In this document: piece by piece, positions 1 through 7,576 of the stretch | Layout of the letters: each line of letters begins with the position of its first letter | Position numbering within the stretch: the stretch's first letter is position 1 | Assembly (NCBI GenBank): GCA_900541345.1 | Contig: UQJE01000023.1 | Coordinates: 1 to 31,279 of the forward strand | Direction of reading: 5' to 3' | Length of the DNA: 31,279 nt | Origin: an uncultured Blautia sp. | GTDB lineage: Bacteria > Bacillota > Clostridia > Lachnospirales > Lachnospiraceae | Position numbers and translations under genes: made by a program | The notes under the pieces: model-generated | What the model saw: the letters and a program-made list of their open reading frames with translations, nothing else | Told to the model about the DNA's origin: nothing | Databases searched by the model: none

Positions 1-14
1 CGCTCTTCCGATCT
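1..14. other. Illumina adapter remnant
   Basis: The first 14 bases, CGCTCTTCCGATCT, equal the 3' end of the standard Illumina TruSeq adapter. The argS reading frame is biologically sensible up to base 15 and would continue into adapter-derived codons. This is a library artefact at a contig end, not native DNA. Confidence 0.93.
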
Positions 15-311
15 CATTTTTTCAAGATATTCTGCCAGAAAATCTTCTTTTACACGAAGGTTGATAAATCCCGGCTTTACTACTTCTGCCATTGAAAATA
101 CAGAATTTTCTCCAAGATTTGCCACTACTTCATCCGCAATCATAAAAGGAGCTTTTTTATATGCCTTTGCTCCTGCCATTGCTCCGTTACACTGAAATTC
201 ACATAAGTCCGGTCTGTTTGATACGGTTACCTTTCCATAAGATGGGTCGTATCCTGCTTTTTCAAATGCAGCGGAAAGCTCTTCCGCCATCTGTTCCATC
301 AGTTTTTTCAT
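15..311 (-). CDS. argS: Arginyl-tRNA synthetase, N-terminal part (truncated by window edge)
   Basis: The first 99 residues of a class I arginyl-tRNA synthetase, which charges tRNA-Arg with arginine in the cytoplasm. Visible is the N-terminal additional domain (Add-1) that binds the tRNA elbow, with the family pattern SNRPDLCEFQCNGAM at about residues 31-45 and KPGFINLRV at about 79-87. The catalytic HIGH motif lies beyond the edge. The start is the ATG at 311, preceded by AGGAG with a long spacing of about 13 nt. The degV-family gene ends 40 bp upstream on the same strand, so the two may be cotranscribed. The frame stays open to base 15; bases 1-14 are adapter, so the cut is a contig end and not a biological truncation. 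Confidence 0.9.
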
Positions 312-351
312 AATCTCTTTGTTACTCCTTGTATTTTCTGTTTTGACTTCT

Positions 352-1221
352 TCAAATTTTTACTTTTTTGGTACATCCGATTGCAAGGGCTCCATATCCG
401 ATATGGCAGGCAATACTTAAAGACAACGGCGCCATACGGACTTCATGTCCCGGAAATGCCGCTTCAATTTCCTTTTTAAATTCTTCTGCTTCCTCCGGGT
501 TTCCTGTGTATGCGCTTTCTATACACATCAGTCCCTCTTTTTCATATTCGGCAAATCGTTCCTGCATATCCTCCTGTGCTGCTTTCAGCATCACTCTTTT
601 AGCCTGTTTCTTACCCCTTACTTTGGCATAAGCATCCAACTTCTCTCCCTGAATCTGAAGTACTGGTTTTAAATTCAGAACTGTTCCGATGGCAGCTGCA
701 GCAGGAGTAATCCGTCCGCCTTTTTTCAAATATTTTAAAGTTTCCAGGGTAATATAAATACTGGATTCCAGTTTTTCCGCCTCCAGCACCTCTTTAATCT
801 CTGCTGCACTTTTCCCTGCATCACGAAGAGCCAGCGCATCTACGACTGACTGATACTGGGTGACGGAAATTCGCTGATTATCTACTACCTGCACTTTTCC
901 ATCGTAGTCTCTTGCAAGTCCCATTGCAGTTTCACAGGAATTGCTAAGTCCGCTTGACATAGGGATATGTACAATTTCATCGTTTTCCTTTAAAAGCATA
1001 TCCCAGAGACCGCATACTTCTGCCGGGCTTGGCTGGGAAGTGGAAATCGGCTCATCATTTTTCAGTCTTTCATAAAATTCTTCCTGAGTCAGAGTTACCC
1101 CTTCAAGATACAGGGTTTCATTAATATAAAAAGGCATGGGAATTACGTGCACTCCCATCTTCTTTGCCTGATCCTGTGTTATGCCGCTGTTACTGTCTGT
1201 CACAATGGCAATCTTTCCCAT
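352..1221 (-). CDS. DegV family fatty-acid-binding protein
   Basis: A complete DegV-family protein of about 289 residues. These proteins bind a fatty acid or fatty acyl phosphate and in Firmicutes often work as the FakB subunit that presents the fatty acid to the kinase FakA; which role applies here is inferred. Family signatures are the N-terminal KIAIVTDSNSG, the TSQPSPAEV segment at about residues 62-70, SSGLSNSCETA at about 90-100, and a central LKYLKKGGRI. An ATG at 1227 sits only one base from AAGGAG. The ATG at 1221 has 7-nt spacing and is the better start, so the first two residues of the longer reading are probably not made. argS follows 40 bp downstream on the same strand. Confidence 0.88.
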   Translation of the reverse strand: MGKIAIVTDSNSGITQDQAKKMGVHVIPMPFYINETLYLEGVTLTQEEFYERLKNDEPISTSQPSPAEVCGLWDMLLKENDEIVHIPMSSGLSNSCETAMGLARDYDGKVQVVDNQRISVTQYQSVVDALALRDAGKSAAEIKEVLEAEKLESSIYITLETLKYLKKGGRITPAAAAIGTVLNLKPVLQIQGEKLDAYAKVRGKKQAKRVMLKAAQEDMQERFAEYEKEGLMCIESAYTGNPEEAEEFKKEIEAAFPGHEVRMAPLSLSIACHIGYGALAIGCTKKVKI

Positions 1222-1260
1222 ATTCATTCTCCTTTACTAGAAAATATACATACTGTGTTT

Positions 1261-1289
1261 AGTGTAACATACTTTTCTGTTCTTCTCAA
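1261..1289 (-). promoter_or_regulatory. Sigma-70 promoter for the degV-argS direction
   Basis: On the minus strand TTGAGA (1289-1284) and TACACT (1266-1261) are separated by exactly 17 nt, about 35 bp upstream of the DegV start. It lies back to back with the promoter of the LUD gene. Confidence 0.55.
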
Positions 1290-1296
1290 TTAAAAA

Positions 1297-1325
1297 TTGA
1301 AAAAATCCTTTCTGCGTGATAAAAT
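1297..1325 (+). promoter_or_regulatory. Sigma-70 promoter for the LUD-domain gene
   Basis: TTGAAA (1297-1302), a 17-nt spacer, and TAAAAT (1320-1325) lie about 35 bp upstream of the chosen ATG at 1361. Spacing and position are right for a housekeeping promoter, and it is divergent from the degV promoter. Confidence 0.55.
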
Positions 1326-1360
1326 ATGAAAAACAAATTGTGATGGAAGGAGTGTTTCAT

Positions 1361-1996
1361 ATGTCATTTATACAAGACAGCTATGCACTGGCAGCAGAAA
1401 CTCTGAAGAAAAAATTCGCCAAAAGAAACATGGATGCTTTTTACTGTGCCACAAAGGAAGAAGCAAAAAATCGAATCCTTTCCATGATTCCGGAAGGCTC
1501 TTCTGTTACCTGGGGCGGAACGGAATCTATGGAAGAAGCCGGAGTATGCGAAGTGATCCGTACGGGAAATTATGAATTTATCGACAGAAAATCAGCAAAG
1601 ACTCCGGAAGAAGCAAGGGCGCTTTATGGAAAAGTCGTTTGCGCCGATTATTTTCTCACCAGCACAAACGCCTTCACTACAGATGGGGAGCTTGTAAATA
1701 TTGATGGTGCAAGCAACCGGGTTGCCTGCATTGCCCACGGTCCGGCTCATGTTATCGTCCTTGCCAGCATGGACAAAATGTGCGCTTCCGTAGAGGATGC
1801 TTATAATCGAGTGCGCACACTTGCCTGTCCGCCAAACGCTATGCGTGTCGGTGCAGATACCCCCTGTGCAAAAACAGGTATCTGCGGCAATTGTTTAAGC
1901 CCTGACTGCATCTGCTGCCAGATTCTTGTTACAAGATATTCCCGGATTCCGGGACGAATCACCGTTATTTTATGCGGAGAAAAAGCAGGCTTTTAA
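1361..1996 (+). CDS. LUD-domain protein (LutC/YkgG-like, lactate utilisation family)
   Basis: A 211-residue LUD (DUF162) protein, the fold found in LutB/LutC-type lactate oxidation proteins. Single-gene copies like this one are common in Clostridia and their substrate is not established. Features are a helical N-terminus, the WGGTESMEEAG segment, the DYFLTSTNAFTTDGELVN core, a HGPAHVI motif, and a cysteine-rich tail with the C-x5-C-x2-C-x4-C-x-CC pattern typical of this subfamily, possibly for metal or Fe-S binding. The ATG at 1361 has AAGGAG 7-8 nt upstream; an upstream in-frame ATG at 1316 lies in the promoter -10 region and is unlikely. The gene ends inside a bidirectional terminator. Confidence 0.85.
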   Translation: MSFIQDSYALAAETLKKKFAKRNMDAFYCATKEEAKNRILSMIPEGSSVTWGGTESMEEAGVCEVIRTGNYEFIDRKSAKTPEEARALYGKVVCADYFLTSTNAFTTDGELVNIDGASNRVACIAHGPAHVIVLASMDKMCASVEDAYNRVRTLACPPNAMRVGADTPCAKTGICGNCLSPDCICCQILVTRYSRIPGRITVILCGEKAGF

Positions 1997-2011
1997 AAAC
2001 CTGCTTTTTTT
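1981..2011. terminator. Bidirectional Rho-independent terminator
   Basis: AAAAGCAGG pairs with CCTGCTTTT around an A/T-rich loop, with a T run on the plus side and a T run on the minus side. It sits between the convergent LUD gene, whose stop codon it contains, and the end of the leftward permease operon, so it can serve both. Confidence 0.85.
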
Positions 2012-2015
2012 CATC

Positions 2016-2654
2016 TTATTCCACTCTCACTTTTGCAAAATACTGCGGCAGATGGAAATTCGGAGTTTCATTTTTGATTTCCGCAAAGGTTCCATAATGC
2101 TCAATTTCCGGCGTTTCGGAAATTTTATAAAAGTTACAGTAAAAGACATCTCCGTTTTCTATATCTGCTTTTCCAAGTTCTTTTATCAAAGTTTCCGGAA
2201 TCAAAAGCTTTATGCCCCAGCAGTCTTCAGCTTTATATACTTCCGGAAGAACAGATTCATATACCTCATCTGAAAAATGGCTTCTGCCTTTTCTTCCTTT
2301 TCCATATGCAGCGTACAGGGCTCCTGCAGAATTCATCTCAAAATTTATATACATGGAGCTTTCTCGTATTTCTCCGTCTTCATCTGCGAATCCAAGAAAA
2401 ACCTCTGCTGCGCTGTCATCACACACGCGAAATCCTTTTACCTTTCCGCTTTTTCCGTTTTCCATATTCGTTTCTGTTCTGGGAGAAGATTCCTTACAGT
2501 ACATTTCCACATAAAGCCCTTTCCCTTCCAGATATCCCATATATCCCCATGTTTCCGGCTTTGGTCCATCCACCCATTGATAATTAGAAACTTCAAAACG
2601 CTCACAATTTCTTATTTCTTCTTTTGTGTTAATTCTCTTTACCAGATATTCCAC
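2016..2654 (-). CDS. Carbohydrate-binding family 9-like protein
   Basis: A 212-residue protein without signal peptide or membrane segment. It resembles the CBM9-like domain proteins of Firmicutes: WVDG near residue 28, a VCDDSAAEVFLGF strand with the charged loop after it, MYINFEMNSAGALYAAYGKGR, WGIKLLIPETLIKELG, and a C-terminal PNFHLPQYFAKV that matches the usual end of this family. In secreted enzymes the domain binds sugar ends; this stand-alone cytosolic form has no known role. The start is a GTG at 2654 with AAGGAGG eight bases upstream. It overlaps the end of the previous gene by 26 bp and is the last gene of the permease operon, which suggests a link to sugar handling. Confidence 0.65.
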   Translation of the reverse strand: MEYLVKRINTKEEIRNCERFEVSNYQWVDGPKPETWGYMGYLEGKGLYVEMYCKESSPRTETNMENGKSGKVKGFRVCDDSAAEVFLGFADEDGEIRESSMYINFEMNSAGALYAAYGKGRKGRSHFSDEVYESVLPEVYKAEDCWGIKLLIPETLIKELGKADIENGDVFYCNFYKISETPEIEHYGTFAEIKNETPNFHLPQYFAKVRVE

Positions 2655-3516
2655 TTGAAAGCCCTCCTTTGTTTGTTTTCGTTTTTCTCATTATAACGCT
2701 TCTTCCCAGAAGGCACAATAATAATGTTCCAAGAAAAGCAGTTCCTGCCTGAACTGTCTTCACAATCTGCTCTGTCTCTGAAGGTGTTTTTGGAAGTATG
2801 AGATACATCTGAAAGCCTTCAGAGAGCTCTTTCCACTTCTCTGACCAGAAAGAAAAATCAGACCATTTCCCCGGAATCCAGTCTTTTGAAAGTTCCATGC
2901 TTTGTGCGGAAATCCCGGTAAGTCCGTTTCTTAAAAGAAACGCCTCCCCCGCTCCTTTCTTTGTCTCCCCCTGCTGTGGCCGCACAAAAGCTCTTGTGTA
3001 AAGAGTTTTACTGTCTGTAGGGCGGAAAAGAATCATGGGCTGTTTCCAGGGAATGGTATCTCGTACCACATACGTTTTTCCATTTAAAAGAAGCTCACTT
3101 CCTGCCGCCTCCCTGCTTCCGAAAAGCGCATATGATGTTTTTTCATCTATAATACAGCCTTCTCTGTCTTCCTCTGAAAACCCCTGCACTCTTCCGTCAA
3201 AAAGAGAAGCGTCTCCCAAAAGACCACATACCATTGCTTCTCTCTGCGTTCCGTATTTTTGAGACTGCAAAACGGAAATACCGCCTTCCCAGTAGAAACA
3301 TACGTCTGTGGGAGTTTCCGCCCTGCTCTCTTTTTCTATCATCTCTGTCACCTGCCCTTTATCTGGATACATACCGGATAAAAACACTGAAGCACCGGGA
3401 TTTTTCTGTAATGTTCCACAGAGACGAAGCCCGTAAAAAAAACAAAGCACTCCCAGAAAACAAAGAATTGCCCCTCCCGCCTGTCGAAACCGGCAGGAGG
3501 ATTTTTTGCCTTTCAT
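2629..3516 (-). CDS. Membrane-anchored protein with MacB-like periplasmic core domain
   Basis: A 295-residue protein with one membrane segment near the N-terminus (about residues 14-34), an extracytoplasmic domain of about 200 residues, and a second membrane segment at about 255-275 followed by a basic tail. The middle domain looks like the MacB periplasmic core (MacB_PCD), with the pattern EGCIIDEKTSYALFG and a short strand LLLNGKTYVVRDTI. A full MacB-type permease would continue into a four-helix FtsX domain; here it stops after one helix, and no ABC ATPase is next to it. Its ATG overlaps the TGA of the adaptor gene (ATGA), so the two are translationally coupled. It could instead be a dedicated partner of that adaptor. 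Confidence 0.5.
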   Translation of the reverse strand: MKGKKSSCRFRQAGGAILCFLGVLCFFYGLRLCGTLQKNPGASVFLSGMYPDKGQVTEMIEKESRAETPTDVCFYWEGGISVLQSQKYGTQREAMVCGLLGDASLFDGRVQGFSEEDREGCIIDEKTSYALFGSREAAGSELLLNGKTYVVRDTIPWKQPMILFRPTDSKTLYTRAFVRPQQGETKKGAGEAFLLRNGLTGISAQSMELSKDWIPGKWSDFSFWSEKWKELSEGFQMYLILPKTPSETEQIVKTVQAGTAFLGTLLLCLLGRSVIMRKTKTNKGGLSSGISGKEN

Positions 3517-4955
3517 GATTCCTGCAGCCTTACAGGGCTGCCCTCCGAAATTTCCCTGTCTGTGCTTATAATGACCTGCTGCTCGCTGGAAAGACTCCCC
3601 TCTTCAAGCGCCGCATACAAATTATTTTTATCCCGCACAGTTACCTCTACCTTCCTTGCCACAAGCTGCTCCCCGAGAATCGTATTTTCTTTATCCGTTA
3701 CATACACAAAGCTTCTCCCATTTTCCTCTCGGAGCGCCGACAGCGGAACACATGTGGTAAACGGTCCTTCTTCTCTTATGATGGAAAATTCTGCCGTCTC
3801 CCCGACAGACAGGGTATTTTCCGGAAGAAGAATGGAAATCCGGCGACTGTCTTTATCCTCCTCTACCTCTGATATGGATTCTATCTGCGCGTCCGGAATT
3901 TCCGTTCCGCCGCCTCCCTTCACAGACGCCTTTCCTCCCATTTCCACATATTTCAAATCATCTTTATAAATCGTTCCCGTCATACGGAGACTCCCCCCTG
4001 TTTCATAAAGAATCACCGAAGCCTCCTCTGTTGTCTGGCTTCCCGTAGAAACGCTCATGTTTTTTATCACCCCGTCTGCAGGCGCTTTTACTTCTCCCTT
4101 TGTCTCAAGAATTACCTGCAGCTTCTTAAACTCCTTCTGCAAAGCCGCAAGCTCTGCTTCTGCATTTTCCAGGCTTCCGTCCGTTGCCTCTGCCATCTGT
4201 GCGTCCTCAACTGCTCTCTCTGCTTCGCGCACCTCCTTATTTCTTGCAATAATCACCTGATTCAACGCTTCTTCTTTTGCCCGTATTTCCTCCTGAAGGG
4301 CGACCTCCTGCTCTTTTGTATAAACGTCTGCCCCGTTTCCGCCCTGTATGTTTTCCTGACTCTCTCCGGATTCCAGGTGATCAGAAGAACCGTCGGATAG
4401 ACTGTCGTCTCCCTGAGGCAATGTGCTTTGTGCCTGCGCCCTTTCATTATAGAAATCCTGAAGTTTCTGTTTTGCCGCATCTACTTCCATTCTTGCATTT
4501 GCCATATTAATATCTCCGTATTTTATGGCGTCGTTATAATTTTGCTGTGCCCTACCTTTTTCCGTTTCTTTTTTCTGTCCATCTACAGAATCCGCACTTT
4601 TTAAATCCTCTGTTTTTCTTACCGCAGTGTCAATTTCCATCTGTTTTTTTTCTGCGGTTTCCTGTAAAGTATCCAGATCCAGAACAAAAAGTGTATCTCC
4701 CTTTTTTACATTCTGCCCTTCTTTTGCAAATACCTGCTCCACCTTCTGACCGGCGAGGACGAATACAGCCTGCTCCTTTGTTCCCTCCACTCTTCCGGTT
4801 CCTTTTACATTATGGGCAATCACCTGATTTTGCATCTTCTTTGTATCTACATTTGCAACATTTAAAGAATCTGCCGCTCTTGACAAAAATGTAAACACAA
4901 GCATTGCTGCAAAAAATATTGTAATCCATTTCACTAATTTTCTTTGTTTATCCAT
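3513..4955 (-). CDS. HlyD/MacA-type efflux periplasmic adaptor subunit
   Basis: A 480-residue membrane fusion/adaptor protein. An N-terminal membrane anchor (about residues 8-26) is followed by a first lipoyl half-motif (VFAKEGQNVKKGDTLFVLD), a long charged coiled-coil hairpin (about 95-285) interrupted by a Ser/Gly/Glu-rich stretch, then the second lipoyl half (GEVKAPADGVIKNMSVSTG) and beta-barrel and membrane-proximal domains. Such proteins couple an ABC or RND permease to export. Here the only transporter partners nearby are a MacB-core fragment downstream and two sugar permeases upstream, so what it serves is unclear. The start at 4955 has GGAG six bases upstream, and the upstream permease ends 3 bp before it. 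Confidence 0.82.
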   Translation of the reverse strand: MDKQRKLVKWITIFFAAMLVFTFLSRAADSLNVANVDTKKMQNQVIAHNVKGTGRVEGTKEQAVFVLAGQKVEQVFAKEGQNVKKGDTLFVLDLDTLQETAEKKQMEIDTAVRKTEDLKSADSVDGQKKETEKGRAQQNYNDAIKYGDINMANARMEVDAAKQKLQDFYNERAQAQSTLPQGDDSLSDGSSDHLESGESQENIQGGNGADVYTKEQEVALQEEIRAKEEALNQVIIARNKEVREAERAVEDAQMAEATDGSLENAEAELAALQKEFKKLQVILETKGEVKAPADGVIKNMSVSTGSQTTEEASVILYETGGSLRMTGTIYKDDLKYVEMGGKASVKGGGGTEIPDAQIESISEVEEDKDSRRISILLPENTLSVGETAEFSIIREEGPFTTCVPLSALREENGRSFVYVTDKENTILGEQLVARKVEVTVRDKNNLYAALEEGSLSSEQQVIISTDREISEGSPVRLQES

Positions 4956-4958
4956 CTC

Positions 4959-5795
4959 TTACTCCTTAATTGCCGTAGAAATAATTCCCTGTTCCAGATA
5001 ATCCTGCCCTGCCAGAAATACAAGAACTGCCGGAAGCAGTACAACGGCAGATGCCGCAAATGCTAACCCAGCCTTTTCCAGACTGATGTTTGGAAGAAAT
5101 AAAGACAAAGGCCACAGACTTTTTGTCTTTAAAAACGCCATCGGCTGTTCAATTAAATTCCAGTACTCCAGAAATCCAAGAACCATAGCAGATATAATTC
5201 CAGGAGAACCAAGAGGCAGCCCCACACGAATAAAAAGCATAAATTCTCCTGCTCCGTCAAGTCTTGCCGCCTCCATAAGCGCTTCCGGGATCCCCTCAAA
5301 AAACCGATACATAATAAACACCGGAAAAGTAGAAAACACAGCCGGAAGAATAATCCCCGTAAGAGTATCCAAAAGGCCCAGTCTGTCCAAAACAAGATAA
5401 TTGCTTAACATCATAACCTGAAAGGGCATCATCATAAGGGCAATATATATGATAAAAAGAAGCTTTTTTCCGGGAAAGGAAAATCTCGCAAAGCCCCAGG
5501 CTGCCGGAACGCCCACAAGAATCTGCCCTGCAAGGATTCCTCCCGTAAGCTTTACGGAATTCCAGAACATAACGAAAAATTCCGGAGAATCCAGAAGAAG
5601 TTCCACATACGAACGAAGGGTAGGATACCTTGGAAGCATCTTCCAGGAAGCAAACCCCTCTCCCCCTGTAAGAATCGGCTGGAGCAGTTCTTTTAATTCT
5701 CCTGCTCCCATAAGGGAGCCGGCTGCAAGAAAGAACACCGGAAATGCGGCAAGCAGCGCAAAACAAACACAAATAAAAGTTCCTGTTTTTTTCAT
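4959..5795 (-). CDS. Carbohydrate ABC transporter permease (MalG/AraQ type)
   Basis: The second inner-membrane permease of a binding-protein-dependent sugar importer, about 278 residues with six hydrophobic segments. The EAA loop that contacts the ATPase is clear: EALMEAARLDGAGEFMLFIRVGLPLGSPGI. I chose the ATG at 5795 (MKKTGTF), which has GGGAG about 11 nt upstream; the longer reading from 5819 has no ribosome-binding site and starts inside the previous gene. The upstream MalF-type gene then ends 8 bp before this start. No ATPase gene is present in the window; Firmicutes sugar importers of this type often share one encoded elsewhere (MsmK-like). Confidence 0.87.
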   Translation of the reverse strand: MKKTGTFICVCFALLAAFPVFFLAAGSLMGAGELKELLQPILTGGEGFASWKMLPRYPTLRSYVELLLDSPEFFVMFWNSVKLTGGILAGQILVGVPAAWGFARFSFPGKKLLFIIYIALMMMPFQVMMLSNYLVLDRLGLLDTLTGIILPAVFSTFPVFIMYRFFEGIPEALMEAARLDGAGEFMLFIRVGLPLGSPGIISAMVLGFLEYWNLIEQPMAFLKTKSLWPLSLFLPNISLEKAGLAFAASAVVLLPAVLVFLAGQDYLEQGIISTAIKE

Positions 5796-5803
5796 ATTCC
5801 GGC

Positions 5804-6640
5804 TCACTCCCTTTCCCATGCTTTTTGAAGAAATAAAATCAAAACCAGGATCACAGCTCCTGTAACTACTGCAGCAGCAGACATTTTATCAAGTGATAAA
5901 TCTCTGTACCAGTTATTAAAAAGATGCTGCAGAAGATACATATTTTCCTGGGGATAATCCCCGGCTACAAGATATGCCTCCCGAAATACCTTAAATCCAT
6001 TTAAAAGAGAAAGAACCACTATGGTAAAAAGGGAAGGAAGCAAAAGGGGCAGTGTAATTTTTGTAAAACACTTCCACTCTCCGTCTACTCTTGCCGATTC
6101 ATACAAAGAGGTATTAATTGCTGAAAGCCCCGCAAGCCAGAGTACAATGTCGTATCCCAGATTTCTCCATATATAACTGAATACCAGTACATAAAAAGAA
6201 CTTTCCGTATTCATGAAGTCCTGTCCTTCTATGGAGAAAAAGGAAAGAAAATGGTTTAAAAGTCCCTGGTCGTGAAACATAAGCTTCCACAAAAGAACAA
6301 CAGAAGCAACCGGGATTGCCATAGGCAGCAAAAAGAAACTTTTTGTCATCTGACGAAAGTGTTTCTGCCCGGATATAAAAACAGCCGCTCCCAGGGATAA
6401 ACACACAAGTAGTGGAATACATACTGCAAAAAAACGAAGAGTGTTTTTTGCAGCAAGCTGAAATGCCGAATTTTGAAATATGGTCACATAATTGGAAAAT
6501 CCTGTAAACTCTCCGCTCACCGCTCCAAAAAAAGAACGCCGGATTACGTCTATATAAGGAACGAGCCAAAATAGGCACACTCCAAAAAAACTGGGAAGAA
6601 GAAAGAAAATCCCCTTCCATTTTGCTGCTTTTTTTCTCAT
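5804..6640 (-). CDS. Carbohydrate ABC transporter permease (MalF/UgpA type)
   Basis: The first permease subunit of the sugar importer, 278 residues. It has an N-terminal membrane helix (about 10-30), five further helices and the EAA loop SLYESARVDGEWKCFTKITLPLLLPSLFT, in which the expected glycine is seen. It pairs with the MalG-type protein just downstream and presumably with the lipoprotein encoded at 9940-7577. It is the first gene of the leftward operon. Its start at 6640 is preceded by an AGGCGG-type site. The promoter upstream carries the paired TAGAGA boxes shared with the binding-protein gene. Confidence 0.87.
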   Translation of the reverse strand: MRKKAAKWKGIFFLLPSFFGVCLFWLVPYIDVIRRSFFGAVSGEFTGFSNYVTIFQNSAFQLAAKNTLRFFAVCIPLLVCLSLGAAVFISGQKHFRQMTKSFFLLPMAIPVASVVLLWKLMFHDQGLLNHFLSFFSIEGQDFMNTESSFYVLVFSYIWRNLGYDIVLWLAGLSAINTSLYESARVDGEWKCFTKITLPLLLPSLFTIVVLSLLNGFKVFREAYLVAGDYPQENMYLLQHLFNNWYRDLSLDKMSAAAVVTGAVILVLILFLQKAWERE

Positions 6641-6670
6641 ATATCTGCCGCCTTTCTTTCTGTTATCCTT

Positions 6671-6702
6671 ACTATAGCAGGCTTTTCTCTATTTTTTCTC
6701 TA
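6671..6702 (-). promoter_or_regulatory. Permease-operon promoter with paired response-regulator boxes
   Basis: Reading the minus strand: TAGAGA (6702-6697), 5 nt, TAGAGA (6691-6686), 9 nt, then the -10 box TATAGT (6676-6671) with an upstream TG. The half-sites repeat every 11 bp, one helix turn, and replace the -35 box, as PhoB/OmpR-type activator sites do. The same layout recurs upstream of the binding-protein gene and of the regulator itself. Confidence 0.65.
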
Positions 6703-6718
6703 AGACTTTTTTCATTTT

Positions 6719-6750
6719 TAGAGATAACTTCAAGATTTCCATGTTATACT
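6719..6750 (+). promoter_or_regulatory. Promoter of the response-regulator gene with a similar box
   Basis: On the plus strand: TAGAGA (6719-6724), 5 nt, a degenerate half-site TCAAGA (6730-6735), 9 nt, then the -10 box TATACT (6745-6750) with an upstream TG. Spacing equals that of the two other promoters, which suggests autoregulation with a weaker second half-site. Confidence 0.5.
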
Positions 6751-6827
6751 ATTTAGATAATGCCGGGATCAAACGGCACCTTTTATCAAAACATCTTTTC
6801 AATATACACAGAAAGCGGGAAGTAAAC

Positions 6828-7504
6828 ATGAAAATTTTAATAATTGAAGATGACAAAGAGCTTGCAAAAGCTATGAAATTTCAGCTTGAAAAAGAAGATT
6901 TTTCTGTGGAGCTGTGTCACGACGGAGAAGAAGGCCTTTATTATATGCAGGAAAAAAGCCATGACCTTGTAATTTTAGACAGAATGCTCCCCCATATGGA
7001 CGGCGTAACTCTTCTAAAAGAAGCAAGGCGTTCCCATGTCTCCACACCTGTTATTTTTCTCACTGCACTCGGAGAATTAAATGATAAGGTCTGTGGACTG
7101 GAATGCGGAGCAGACGACTATATGGTAAAACCCTTTGCTTTCGAGGAGCTTCTTGCAAGAATCCGCTGCCTTATGCGCCGTCCCGGAAAATGGGACGATT
7201 CCTCCATTCTTCGTCTGGGAGACGTTTCCTTTGACCCGGAAAGTAATCTTTTGTCAAAAGAGAAGTCTGAATGTACCCTTTCCAAACGTGAGGGAAGTCT
7301 TATGGAAATTTTTTTAAGAAATCCGGGGCAGACTCTTACTCGAACCGTTCTTTTAAACCGCGTGTGGGGTATGGACAGCGATGTGGAGGACGGAAATCTT
7401 GATAATTATATTCACTTTTTAGGCGTCGCCTGAAATCCGTAGGCAGCACTCTCAATTTAAAAACAGTCCGTGGTGTTGGCTACTGTATGGAAGTATTTTA
7501 TTAA
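6828..7504 (+). pseudogene. OmpR/PhoB-family response regulator, frameshifted near the C-terminus
   Basis: A two-component response regulator. The receiver domain (residues 1-115) has acidic D8/D9, phospho-acceptor D51 in VILDRMLPHMDG, T79 and K101. The winged-helix DNA-binding domain begins at about residue 130. The frame that starts at 6828 runs into TGA at 7431-7433 right after NLDNYIHFL. Adding one base in the T run at 7416-7420 restores the usual family ending RRRLKSVGSTLNLKTVRGVG and a stop at 7504. About 24 C-terminal residues, including the wing, are lost if the shift is real. No sensor kinase is next to it. It is divergent from the permease operon and convergent with the sugar-binding-protein gene, and similar promoter boxes precede all three. 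Confidence 0.85.
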
Positions 7505-7515
7505 TCGCCATTATA

Positions 7516-7570
7516 AAAAGTGGGTCCGCTTTCCATTTATCTCATGGAAAACGAACCCGCTTTTTCTTTT
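7516..7570. terminator. Terminator hairpin between the regulator and binding-protein genes
   Basis: A long imperfect stem pairs AAAAGTGGGTCCGCTTTCCAT (from 7515) with ATGGAAAACGAACCCGCTTTT around a short loop, followed by a T-rich tract. It fits the gap between two convergent genes and may stop transcription from both sides. Confidence 0.75.
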
Positions 7571-7576
7571 ATTTCT

